Made by a program: the position numbers and the translations under genes. Under the pieces are notes generated by a model, which had not been told where the DNA came from, searched no databases, and saw only the letters and a program-made list of their open reading frames with translations. 52,545 nt of DNA, from contig NZ_BPQS01000036.1 in assembly GCF_022179385.1 (NCBI RefSeq), positions 1 to 52,545 on the forward strand, read 5' to 3'. Numbering within the stretch: the first letter of the stretch is position 1; the number at the start of each line of letters is the position of its first letter. This stretch comes from Methylobacterium longum. GTDB taxonomy: Bacteria; Pseudomonadota; Alphaproteobacteria; Rhizobiales; Beijerinckiaceae. Below are positions 1-7,615 of this stretch, one piece after another.

Positions 1-160
1 GCAGCACCGCGATCTCCGCGAGCACGAGCAGCGCCGCCGGGATCTCCACCAGATGGCCGAGGCCGTCGTCCAGCCGGCGCAGCCAGGTCCGGGCGCGCAG
101 GGGCGGGCCGGTCAATTCAACCCCCGCCGTCGTCTCGACGGCCGCGATATTGATCTGCAT
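1..160 (-). CDS. TRAP transporter permease, N-terminal part (partial)
   Basis: The reading frame starts at an ATG at 160 and runs off the left edge. A GAGGGA-like ribosome binding site lies 8-9 bases upstream. About 53 residues are visible: a polar N-terminus, then RRLDDGLGHLVEIPAALLV and the start of a hydrophobic helix. This is how DctQ-type small TRAP permeases, or fused DctQM permeases, begin. It lies downstream of the TRAP binding protein on the same strand with a gap of about 220 bases, so the two probably form one high-affinity organic-acid uptake system. The family call rests on the short N-terminus plus context. Confidence 0.6.
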   Translation of the reverse strand, partial: MQINIAAVETTAGVELTGPPLRARTWLRRLDDGLGHLVEIPAALLVLAEIAVL

Positions 161-383
161 GGCGATCGTCCCTCAAGCGAGCTTACCGAGGTCGTTCAGC
201 AACTGCCCGTCCGGCCCATGGAGGAGCGCAGAACTGGGATGTGCTGCCGAGCGCTGGCAGGCTGTAGCGGCCGAAGGCCAACAAGCGGGGCCAATGCTTG
301 AGCCAGGCACCTGCACTCGGCCTCGTGGAGCGCAAGACGGGCACGTTACCTGTTCGCGCGCGCCTGTCCTGACGAATCTCGCT

Positions 384-1400
384 TCAGGTCAGCTTTCCGC
401 AAGCCTCCTCTAGCAACGACCAGGCGTTGTCACCATATTTCTGCTTCCATGTCTGGAAGTATGACGTGCTTGCGAGTGCCCGCTGGAAGTCGGGTTTCAC
501 AACTTCGATAAATGCGAGGCCCTTTTTGGCCAGCTCGGTTCGCAATGAACGATCGCGCTCGGCGACATCGCTGCGCTGATCGACGACGGACCGGTCGAGT
601 TCGGCTGTAAGGACGGATCTGATGTCCTCCGGCATGCGCGCCCAGGCCTTGCGGTTGGCCAAGGGCCAGTAGCCGTCCCAGCTGTGGCCGGTCAGCGAGC
701 AGAATTTCTGAACCTCGTAGAGCCGGGTCGTCGCGATGAGCGAGAGTGCATTCTCCTGGCCGTCGATGACGCCGGTCTGCAACGACGTGTAGACCTCGGC
801 GAAGTTCATGGGCGTCGGCGACGCCCCCATCGCAGCGAAGAACGATGTGAGCATCGGTGCCGGTGGAACCCGGATCTTGAAGCCGGACAGATCCTTCGGA
901 GCGCGGACCTCTCGTCCGGATGATGTGATCTGGCGAAAGCCGTTGTCCCAGATCCGCCCCGGCGCGATAACGCCGACCTTCTCAATCAATGCCCGGGTGT
1001 GCTGACCCAGCCCCCCGTCCATCGCCCGCCAAACGGCATCGTAATCCGGAAAGGCATAGGCTGTGTTGGCGATACCCGCGACGGGCACAAAAGTCGCCAA
1101 GATCGAAGCTGAAAGTAGCAAGAACTCGATGCTTCCGTTTCGCACCTGCGACAAGACATCGGTTTCTGTCCCGAGTTGGTTGGCTGGAAACAAGCGAATG
1201 CTGAGGCGTCCATTCGTCTGTTCGCGGACGCGGTCGAGTGCCGCGCGCAGGTGGACGTTGTTCGGATGACTGGGGTCCTGACCCGTTGCGAACTTGAAAT
1301 CGAATTCCGGCCCTGCCCTCACAATCGACGGCATCGCCATCACGAGGCCACCGGCCAACAGGGCACGACGGCTTAGGGCTTTCCGCGGTAGCGCTAGCAT
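384..1400 (-). CDS. TRAP transporter substrate-binding protein, DctP family
   Basis: This 338-residue periplasmic binding protein captures a carboxylate-type ligand for a TRAP permease. The N-terminus has a twin-arginine-like signal (SRRALLAGG, then a hydrophobic stretch ending near ...SIVRAGPEF). The mature part has family hallmarks: FKFATGQDPSHPNN at the start, ELFPANQLG-like RLFPANQLGTE, a central KIRVPPAPM segment with the ligand-gripping Arg, and NFAEVYTSLQTGVIDGQEN. An AGGGAGG ribosome binding site precedes the ATG. The permease gene begins about 220 bases downstream. The ligand cannot be read from the sequence. The neighbouring lyase and crotonase suggest a short-chain or dicarboxylic acid, which is inference. 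Confidence 0.93.
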   Translation of the reverse strand: MLALPRKALSRRALLAGGLVMAMPSIVRAGPEFDFKFATGQDPSHPNNVHLRAALDRVREQTNGRLSIRLFPANQLGTETDVLSQVRNGSIEFLLLSASILATFVPVAGIANTAYAFPDYDAVWRAMDGGLGQHTRALIEKVGVIAPGRIWDNGFRQITSSGREVRAPKDLSGFKIRVPPAPMLTSFFAAMGASPTPMNFAEVYTSLQTGVIDGQENALSLIATTRLYEVQKFCSLTGHSWDGYWPLANRKAWARMPEDIRSVLTAELDRSVVDQRSDVAERDRSLRTELAKKGLAFIEVVKPDFQRALASTSYFQTWKQKYGDNAWSLLEEACGKLT

Positions 1401-1488
1401 TGATGACCTCCCTGAATTTTCGCATATTGTTCGAACCTGGCCGGTTTCTTGGGTTTCTTTATTGAAGCTATGCCGCTGGTCTGCGGCT

Positions 1489-2202
1489 CTATGGGTCGCA
1501 TGCGGCTAGTGCGGCCCCGAGTGCGAACCGCGCCATGGCAAGCGCCTCGGCTGGCGGGACTCCACGGGTCGCGTAGTAGAGGTCGCGGCCGAGAGCCAGC
1601 ACGTCGGGATGTCCCGCGGTCGCACGTTCCACGGTCTCGACCGCCCGGGGCAGCAACTCCGTCGCAGGCAACACGGCATTCACCAGGCTGCGCGCGCGTG
1701 CTTCTTCCGCACTCATCAATCTCGCTTCGTAAGCGATCTCGAACAGAACCGCTTTGGGCAAGGCGTCGCGCACGACGGCGAGCGCCAAGAAGGGAAAAAG
1801 GCCGTGTGCCACTTCCGGCAGGCCGAGTGTCGCGTCGCGCGTAGCGAAAACCATGTCGCAGGCCAGGGTCACAGCAAACCCGCCCGCATGCGCATGGCCG
1901 TTGAGCGCAGCGACCAGCGGCTTGCCGAGACCAGCCATCGCGCCGAAGAGATCGATATGGGCTCGCCCGAACTCCATCCGTCCGGCAGCAGTTGGGCCAG
2001 CGCCTCGGTAGTCGCCTCCCAGGCAGAAGACAGAGCCGCTCCCCGTCAGGACGCATCCGCTGATCGCTTTGTCGCTGCGAGCGGCGTTCAGGGCGGCGGT
2101 CAATTCGTCCGCCATGTCCTGCGTGATCCTATTCCCGGCGTCGGGTCGGCTCAGCGTCAGGATCGCCACCCGGCCATACGTCTCGACTTCGATCTGCCGC
2201 AT
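1489..2202 (-). CDS. enoyl-CoA hydratase/isomerase family protein (crotonase fold)
   Basis: The protein has 237 residues from the chosen ATG at 2202. The open frame extends upstream to 2379 but without family similarity. Crotonase landmarks are visible: VAILTLSRPDAGNRI near the start, an oxyanion-loop segment CLGGDYRGAG, HAGGFAVTLACDMVFA, and GLPEVAHGLFPF, whose Glu matches one of the two crotonase catalytic glutamates. The other catalytic Glu, normally in the GGG-x-E-L helix, appears replaced (GGFAVTLACD). Activity may therefore be an isomerase or lyase rather than a hydratase. It is co-directional with the lyase gene upstream and the TRAP genes downstream, which suggests one catabolic operon. 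Confidence 0.87.
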   Translation of the reverse strand: MRQIEVETYGRVAILTLSRPDAGNRITQDMADELTAALNAARSDKAISGCVLTGSGSVFCLGGDYRGAGPTAAGRMEFGRAHIDLFGAMAGLGKPLVAALNGHAHAGGFAVTLACDMVFATRDATLGLPEVAHGLFPFLALAVVRDALPKAVLFEIAYEARLMSAEEARARSLVNAVLPATELLPRAVETVERATAGHPDVLALGRDLYYATRGVPPAEALAMARFALGAALAACDP

Positions 2203-2273
2203 CGCTGCTGCGCCCTCCGTTGGACGGAAGATCCCGCCAGTCCGAGTCACACCCCTGCCGAAAACCCCTCGCG

Positions 2274-3185
2274 TCAGGAGGCGTAGCGCCGCTCCTGCGC
2301 GATGAGATCGGACATGCCGACGAACTCGTTGAACTCGTCGAAAGGTGTCATCAGGTCTGCCACCGCGTTCGTCGAGCACCCCGCCTCCATGAACCGCTCC
2401 ATCATCGTTTTGACCGCCTTATGCATGGCGAACATCGGCTCGATCGGGCAAAGAGCGTAATCGAATCCGCACGCTTCGACCTCTTTCAGCGACAGGTATG
2501 GACTTTTCCCAGATCTGGCCATGTTGAACAGGAGCGGCTTGCCGAGCGGTCGCAGGCGGCGACTAATCTCGCGCATCTGCTCCACACTCTCCATCGCGTC
2601 GCAATAAAGTCCGTCGGCACCGACCTCAGCGTAGCTGATGAGGCGGGCGATCGCGTCGTCGAAGCCGGTCACGGCAAGCGAATCCGTGCGCGCGACGATG
2701 AAGAAGTCCGGATCGCTCCGGGCCTCGAGCATGGCGCGCAGCTTCTGCTGCATTTCCTCGGCGCTGACGAGCTGCTTGCCCGAGAAGTGCCCGCACTTCT
2801 TGGGAACCGCTTGATCCTCCAGATGCAGCACCGAAGCGCCCGCCTCTTCCCACAGTCTGATCGTGCGCTGTGCGTCGAGCACGCCGCCATATCCCGTATC
2901 CGCATCCGCGAAGACGGGGAGGCTGGTAACCCTGCAGATGCGGCGGATATGCTCGAACATCTCGGTCTGCGTCAGCAAACCCATATCGGGAGCGCCTGCG
3001 ACGATGGCGGAGGCCGCGAAACCGCTCACGTAGATCGCGGGCGCACCGACTTGCTCGGCCAGCTTAGCCGTGACGGCGTCGTGCGCGCCCATGCAGACGA
3101 ACGGCGGCGATTTGAGTAGTTCGCGGAAGCGGGATGAGCGGGATGAGCGGGATGAGCGGGACAAAGCGGGGCCTCTGGGTTGCAT
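2274..3185 (-). CDS. isocitrate lyase/PEP mutase family protein (methylisocitrate-lyase-like)
   Basis: This 303-residue TIM-barrel enzyme cleaves or rearranges 2-hydroxy di- or tricarboxylic acids. Visible motifs are YVSGFAASA, VFADADTGYGG (metal-binding aspartates), LHLEDQAVPKKCGHFSGK with the catalytic KKCGH loop, and VARTDS. The length fits PrpB and 2,3-dimethylmalate-lyase-like enzymes, not full-length isocitrate lyase. The ATG at 3185 lacks a clear ribosome binding site. The N-terminus holds a run of Ser-Ser-Arg units encoded by a 9-bp tandem repeat, so the real start may differ slightly. It diverges from the LacI regulator, with an operator-like palindrome between them. Family assignment is firm; the substrate is unknown. 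Confidence 0.9.
   Translation of the reverse strand: MQPRGPALSRSSRSSRSSRFRELLKSPPFVCMGAHDAVTAKLAEQVGAPAIYVSGFAASAIVAGAPDMGLLTQTEMFEHIRRICRVTSLPVFADADTGYGGVLDAQRTIRLWEEAGASVLHLEDQAVPKKCGHFSGKQLVSAEEMQQKLRAMLEARSDPDFFIVARTDSLAVTGFDDAIARLISYAEVGADGLYCDAMESVEQMREISRRLRPLGKPLLFNMARSGKSPYLSLKEVEACGFDYALCPIEPMFAMHKAVKTMMERFMEAGCSTNAVADLMTPFDEFNEFVGMSDLIAQERRYAS
3131..3157. repeat. 9-bp tandem repeat, three copies
   Basis: The unit GGGATGAGC occurs three times without interruption, and a diverged fourth copy (GGGACAAAGC) follows. It lies inside the N-terminal codons of the isocitrate-lyase-family gene and encodes Ser-Ser-Arg units on the minus strand. Repeat-number change would keep the frame and alter only the N-terminal tail. 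Confidence 0.85.
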
Positions 3186-3242
3186 CGGGCGGGAGATTCG
3201 AAGCGAGCTTGACCGGGCTCAAATCTCGAACCCGAACCCCTC

Positions 3243-3258
3243 ATGTTAGCGCAAACAT
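3243..3258. promoter_or_regulatory. putative LacI/GntR-family operator
   Basis: The 16-mer ATGTTAGCGCAAACAT is a palindrome with a central GCGC and only one mismatched symmetric pair (positions 6 and 11). This fits operators of the LacI/GntR regulator family, whose consensus centres on GTTAGCGCTAAC. It lies 58 bases upstream of the divergent lyase start and about 90 bases upstream of the LacI-type regulator start. Autoregulation and control of the minus-strand catabolic genes are therefore likely. Seen: the palindrome. Inferred: which protein binds it. Confidence 0.6.
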
Positions 3259-3350
3259 AAGCGGAATTGCGGCGTTCCGCAATCCATGCGGGCGGGCTAT
3301 GCAGCAGAGTGCGGGATCAACTAGGTTACAGGCACGGCCAAGCGACTGAG

Positions 3351-4397
3351 ATGGCAGACCTAACAACGAGACCGCGCCGGAAGCAGAATCCCAAGCAGGG
3401 GAAGCCTGAGCCGCGCATGGAGGATGTGGCCGCCCTCGCCGCAGTTTCAGCAATGACGGTCTCGCGGGCACTGCGCGATCCGACTTCCGTGAATACCGAG
3501 ACTAGACTCCGTATCGAGGCGGCAATCGATGCCACCGGATACGTTCCCAACCGGATCGCCGGCAGCCTCGCTTCGCGCAGGACGAACGTCGTCGGCCTGA
3601 TCGTGCCGAGCCTTCGCAACTCGCTTTTCGCGGAGACGATCCAAGGCGTATCGGACGCTCTCGGCGCACATCACCCTTTGATGATCGCGGATAGCGGCTA
3701 CGCGTTGGCCGGTGAAGAGGCCGCTATTCGGGCCTTCTTGGCCCAGCGCATCTGCGGGATCGTGCTGCACAACACGCAGCATACGACGCGCAGTCGCTCG
3801 ATGCTCGAGGATGCAGGTATCCCCTGCGTCGAGACGGGGAACCTGACCGAGAAACCTCTCGACATGACAGTCGGTTTCTCGAATTACGATGCAGCCTGCG
3901 CGATGACGGAGTACCTGATTGGCCGCGGGTACAAGAACATCGGATTTGTCAGCCTGCCCATTCACGACAATGATCGCGCTGCCGAAAGGCGAGCGGGATT
4001 TCTAGCCGCCCATCAACGGCGTGGGCTGATCTCCGCTCCCGAGTTGCTGCTCGAAAGCCCGCCCGGACTGCGGAGCGGCGGGCTCGCACTAGCTACTTTG
4101 ATCGAGCGCGTGCCGGCCGTCGATGCGGTCTTTTTGTCAGGCGATGTGCTGGCGACCGGAGCTTTACTTGAAGCGAACCGTCGCGGCTTGGATGTCCCGA
4201 ATAAGATCGCGATCGTCGGCTCGGATGACAACGAACTCCAGGAGGCCGTCTCCCCACCGCTGACAACGCTGCGCTTTCCTCGCTATCAGATCGGACATCA
4301 AGCAGCCGAGATGCTGATGAAGCGACTTCGAAATCCCTCCCGCGACGTCAGTAGGCTTGACCTCGGTTATGAACTTATAGAGCGAGCAAGTGCCTAA
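3351..4397 (+). CDS. LacI family transcriptional regulator (GntR-like subgroup)
   Basis: The protein has 348 residues from the ATG at 3351. An N-terminal helix-turn-helix (MEDVAALAAVSAMTVSRALR, about residues 24-43) is followed by the hinge helix YVPNRIAGSLAS. The effector domain begins TNVVGLIVPSLRNSLFAETIQG, a typical periplasmic-binding-protein-like fold. It ends with the standard PPLTTLRFPRYQIG segment. The length is normal for the family. It is transcribed away from the lyase/crotonase/TRAP genes, and an operator-like palindrome lies in the shared spacer. It is therefore the likely local repressor of carboxylate catabolism, with a carboxylate or sugar acid as inducer (inference). Confidence 0.95.
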   Translation: MADLTTRPRRKQNPKQGKPEPRMEDVAALAAVSAMTVSRALRDPTSVNTETRLRIEAAIDATGYVPNRIAGSLASRRTNVVGLIVPSLRNSLFAETIQGVSDALGAHHPLMIADSGYALAGEEAAIRAFLAQRICGIVLHNTQHTTRSRSMLEDAGIPCVETGNLTEKPLDMTVGFSNYDAACAMTEYLIGRGYKNIGFVSLPIHDNDRAAERRAGFLAAHQRRGLISAPELLLESPPGLRSGGLALATLIERVPAVDAVFLSGDVLATGALLEANRRGLDVPNKIAIVGSDDNELQEAVSPPLTTLRFPRYQIGHQAAEMLMKRLRNPSRDVSRLDLGYELIERASA

Positions 4398-4607
4398 TGG
4401 CGAAACGAACGCGCCAACCACAATGACATTTGTTGGCCGAAGGCGGCCTGCCCGCTTTGAAGCGAAAGATGCAGGAAAGCAGCCTTGATCATACCGAAAA
4501 ATTTCAACTGATGGCGGGGTCATCGATTTCAGTAGACGTTTTTAGATTGAGGATATTCGGCGCCACCCGATCGAGGCGGTAGGCCTTTCTCGCAGCGGTG
4601 ACCAGGT

Positions 4608-4623
4608 TGGCATCCGAGTTGCT
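4608..4623 (+). promoter_or_regulatory. putative sigma-54 (RpoN) promoter of the DUF485-actP operon
   Basis: The sequence TGGCATCCGAGTTGCT matches the -24/-12 consensus TGGCAC-N5-TTGC with exact GG-to-GC spacing and one or two mismatches. It ends 30 bases before the ATG at 4654, leaving room for a start site near 4634 and a GGAGGAA-like ribosome binding site at about 4643. The roughly 200 bases between the LacI-type gene and this site hold no gene and could carry activator sites. Acetate or dicarboxylate permeases under sigma-54 control are known, which supports the call. Confidence 0.5.
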
Positions 4624-4653
4624 CATCCTTCCGGTACGCGTCCGGAGGAATCC

Positions 4654-4917
4654 ATGGCTGTGCAGATCTCTCCACCTTCCGAGGAAGGCGTCGAAATTGG
4701 GCGGCCCCGGCTCGGCCTCGCCCTCACGGCAATCCTGATCGTCTTCTACTTCGGCTTTGTCGGGCTCGGCGCCTTCGCGCCCGCCATCTTAGCCAAGCCC
4801 CTTTTCGATGGCGGTACGGTAACCGTCGCCTTCGCGTACGGTCTGTTCGTCATCGCACTCGGCGTTGCCCTGACCGGGATCTACGTGCTCATCGCGAACC
4901 GCGAGGTCATCAGATGA
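4654..4917 (+). CDS. DUF485 family small membrane protein
   Basis: This 87-residue protein has two hydrophobic helices (about residues 25-48 and 58-80) separated by a short loop with FDGG. That is the DUF485 (YjcH-like) architecture. Such proteins are encoded immediately upstream of ActP-type sodium/acetate symporters and are thought to act with them. The stop codon overlaps the actP start in ATGA, so translation is coupled. A strong ribosome binding site (CCGGAGGAA) precedes the ATG. Confidence 0.88.
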   Translation: MAVQISPPSEEGVEIGRPRLGLALTAILIVFYFGFVGLGAFAPAILAKPLFDGGTVTVAFAYGLFVIALGVALTGIYVLIANREVIR

Positions 4918-6557
4918 GTGTTTTAGCTGCGCGCCGCACGCTGATCGGTCTCGCTCTCCTCGCGCCAGCACCCGCACTCGCGCAGTCGGGAGTTGCCGGT
5001 GATGGCCTTAACCTGACAGCGATTACGCTCTTCACTACCGTTGTGATGGGCACGCTGTACATCACCTACAGGGCGGCGAAACGAACGCAATCGGCTTCCG
5101 ATTTCTACACGGCCGGCGGACGGATTACAGGATTCCAGAACGGCCTCGCAATCGCCGGAGACTTCATCTCGGCGGGTGCTTTCCTGGGGCTCGCCGGCCT
5201 CGTCTATGGGAATGGCTTCGACGGCTTGATCTACGCGGTCGGGTACACGACGGGGCTGCCGATCGTCGTTTTCCTCATGGCAGAGCGTTTGCGCGCGCTC
5301 GGCCGCTTCACCTTCACGGACGTCGCCTGTACGCGCCTCCAAGAGAAGCCGATCCGCATCTTCGCGGCCTCGGCTTCCCTCGTCGTGATCGCCTTCTACC
5401 TCATCGCCCAAATGGTCGGAGGTGGGCAGCTCATCCGCCTTCTGCTTGGCCTCGATTACATTTATGCGCAGTTCATCGTTGGGCTCCTGATGATCTGCTA
5501 CGTCCTGTTCGGCGGCATGGTCGCGACGACCTGGGTGCAGATCACGAAAGCGGTGCTGTTCCTCATCGGCGGAACGGTGATAGCGCTGCTGGTGATGGCC
5601 CATTTCGACTTCGATTACGGCGCACTACTTCGACAGGCGGTCTCCCGTCACCCTCGTGGAGAGGCTATCCTCACGCCGCAGTTTCTGTCCCGCGATCCGG
5701 TCTCGGCGATCTCGCTCGGGCTCGCGTTGATGTTCGGGACTGCCGGTCTTCCTCACATCTTAATGCGCTTCTTCACAGTGCCCGATGCCCGTGCCGCCCG
5801 CGTGTCCGTGTTCTGGGCGTCTGTGTGGATGAACTACTTCTTCGCACTCGTGTTCGTCATCGGGTTCGGAGCGCTCGCCCTGGTCGCGAAAAACCCAGCT
5901 TACGTGAACGCCGCCGGCGGCTTGATCGGTGGCGGGAACATGGCGGCGATTCACCTCTCGCACGCGGTCGGCGGCGACCTGATGCTCGGGTTCATCTCGG
6001 CCGTCGCTTTCGCGACGATCCTCGCCGTCGTCGCAGGCTTGACGCTCGCAGGCGCGACCGCGGTGTCGCACGACCTTTATGCCAGCGTATTCCGGCGCGC
6101 CGGCGCAAGCGAGGCATCCGAGGTTCGCGTCTCGCGCTACGCCACCGTGATCCTGGGAGTCGTCGCGATCGGGCTCGGCATCGCGTTCCAGAACCAGAAC
6201 GTCGCCTACATGGTGAGCTTGGCGTTCTCTATCGCCTGCTCGTCAACGCTGCCGCTCCTGATCCTCGTTCTGTACTGGCCAGGCCTCACGACGCGCGGTG
6301 CAGTGGTCGGGGGATGCGTCGGGCTTGGAACCGCACTTCTCTTCACCGTCTTAGGCCGCCCGGTCTGGGTCGGTGTGCTGGGCTACGCGACACCGATCTT
6401 CCCAATCGATCCGCCGACAATCGTCACGATGCCACTGGCGTTCCTCGTCTGCTACGTCGTGTCAGTGACGGACAAGAGTCCGCAGGCAAGGATCGATCAC
6501 CAGCGGGGCGCCTCGATCGGCCGGACAGCCCCGTCCGTTCCAGTGGCCGCAGAATGA
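4914..6557 (+). CDS. actP: cation/acetate-type symporter, sodium:solute symporter family
   Basis: This 547-residue inner-membrane transporter couples sodium entry to uptake of acetate or another short-chain carboxylate. The N-terminus has a cleavable-looking signal (ending ...APALAQS), as in ActP. About 13 membrane helices follow, with SSS-family signatures SDFYTAGGRITGFQNGLAIA, GDFISAGAFLGLAG and GLTLAGATAVSHDLYA. The start overlaps the DUF485 gene by four bases. A glutathione-transferase gene begins 19 bases after its stop. Ligand specificity within the SSS family is inferred from the DUF485 partner and overall similarity. Confidence 0.92.
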   Translation: MSVLAARRTLIGLALLAPAPALAQSGVAGDGLNLTAITLFTTVVMGTLYITYRAAKRTQSASDFYTAGGRITGFQNGLAIAGDFISAGAFLGLAGLVYGNGFDGLIYAVGYTTGLPIVVFLMAERLRALGRFTFTDVACTRLQEKPIRIFAASASLVVIAFYLIAQMVGGGQLIRLLLGLDYIYAQFIVGLLMICYVLFGGMVATTWVQITKAVLFLIGGTVIALLVMAHFDFDYGALLRQAVSRHPRGEAILTPQFLSRDPVSAISLGLALMFGTAGLPHILMRFFTVPDARAARVSVFWASVWMNYFFALVFVIGFGALALVAKNPAYVNAAGGLIGGGNMAAIHLSHAVGGDLMLGFISAVAFATILAVVAGLTLAGATAVSHDLYASVFRRAGASEASEVRVSRYATVILGVVAIGLGIAFQNQNVAYMVSLAFSIACSSTLPLLILVLYWPGLTTRGAVVGGCVGLGTALLFTVLGRPVWVGVLGYATPIFPIDPPTIVTMPLAFLVCYVVSVTDKSPQARIDHQRGASIGRTAPSVPVAAE

Positions 6558-6576
6558 GTCCTCTGAGGATCACGCC

Positions 6577-7212
6577 ATGATGAAGTTGATCAGCGCGACA
6601 CCGAGCCCCTACGCTCGCAAGGTGCGAATCGCCCTCGCCGAGAAGGGCATCCCCTTCGATCTGGAGACGGAAGTGCCCTGGCACGGCACGTCCGTGACGC
6701 CGCAGTACAATCCGCTGGAAAAGCTTCCGGTTCTCATCCTCGAGGATGGCAGTGCGGTCTACGAGTCGCACTACATCATGGAATGGATCGAGGCGAAGTA
6801 CCCCGCGCCGCCGCTCGTTCCAGCTGATATCGACGGTCGGCTCCTTGCACGTAAGTTCGAGGTGTTGTGCGACGGCACGTGTGACGCGTTCGTGCTCATG
6901 TTCTTCGAGCAAATGCGCGATCAAGAGCGGCAGAGCCCGGAATGGATCGCCCGGCAGCGCCGAAAGGTCGATGGCGGAGTGCGCGAGATTGCCCGCCTGA
7001 TCGGCGACCGTGATTACGCGGTCGGCGACAGCTTCGGGCTCGGGGACATCGCGGCAGGGACGGTCGTCGGATATCTCGACGTTCGTTGGCCGGACTACCC
7101 CTGGCGTGAGCAGTACCCAAGCCTTGCCGCCTACAGCGATCGCATGGAACGGCGGCCGTCTTTCCAGAGGACGAGACCCACGCCGCAGCAAATCACTGAA
7201 AAGGTAGTGTAG
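6577..7212 (+). CDS. glutathione S-transferase family protein
   Basis: This 211-residue cytosolic protein has an N-terminal thioredoxin fold: TPSPYARKVRIALAEKGIPF with a likely catalytic Ser, then NPLEKLPVLILEDGSAVYES with the cis-Pro and the SNAIL/ESxxI-like glutathione site. A helical C-terminal domain follows, with the DRDYAVGDSFGLGDIAAGT motif. ATGATG at the start leaves two alternative start codons. The ribosome binding site is GAGGA. The 19-base gap to actP suggests co-transcription. The substrate is not predictable. Confidence 0.9.
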   Translation: MMKLISATPSPYARKVRIALAEKGIPFDLETEVPWHGTSVTPQYNPLEKLPVLILEDGSAVYESHYIMEWIEAKYPAPPLVPADIDGRLLARKFEVLCDGTCDAFVLMFFEQMRDQERQSPEWIARQRRKVDGGVREIARLIGDRDYAVGDSFGLGDIAAGTVVGYLDVRWPDYPWREQYPSLAAYSDRMERRPSFQRTRPTPQQITEKVV

Positions 7213-7344
7213 TGTGCCATGCACCTGTTCTGACCGAGCACTTCACCGCGGGTGGAGTAGGCATGGTAGGCCTGACCTTGAGCGGCCCGTACGGATTATC
7301 GTGCCGGTAATTCGGGTCATAAACTGGTCTGACTCTCGCTCGTC

Positions 7345-7381
7345 ATCGTAAGAAAGGCTGCTCATTATCGTAGGAAAGGCT
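7345..7381. repeat. 15-bp imperfect direct repeat, 22-bp period
   Basis: ATCGTAAGAAAGGCT at 7345-7359 recurs as ATCGTAGGAAAGGCT at 7367-7381. The spacing of 22 bases is about two helical turns, as expected for paired protein-binding sites. It lies in the 400-base gene-free stretch 7213-7615, between the first glutathione transferase and the binding-protein gene. I see nothing else in that stretch. Confidence 0.5.
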
Positions 7382-7615
7382 TCTTATTACCTGCCGATCG
7401 GCGCAAAGGCCGGGATGAACGTGCCGCTTACCATCGTCGAAGACCTGCAGCCGGACACGAAAGCGAACTCTACTGTTGCCGACAACGGATGCACCGCGCT
7501 CTTCTCGCGTGGCATTCGAGATGCGTTGCGGTAGCAGTCGCGAGGATGCGGCGTGCGCGGAGTCTCGCGTTGGTCCGGCGGTTGCTATGCTGGCGCGTCT
7601 CGCTGGGGGGCCACG

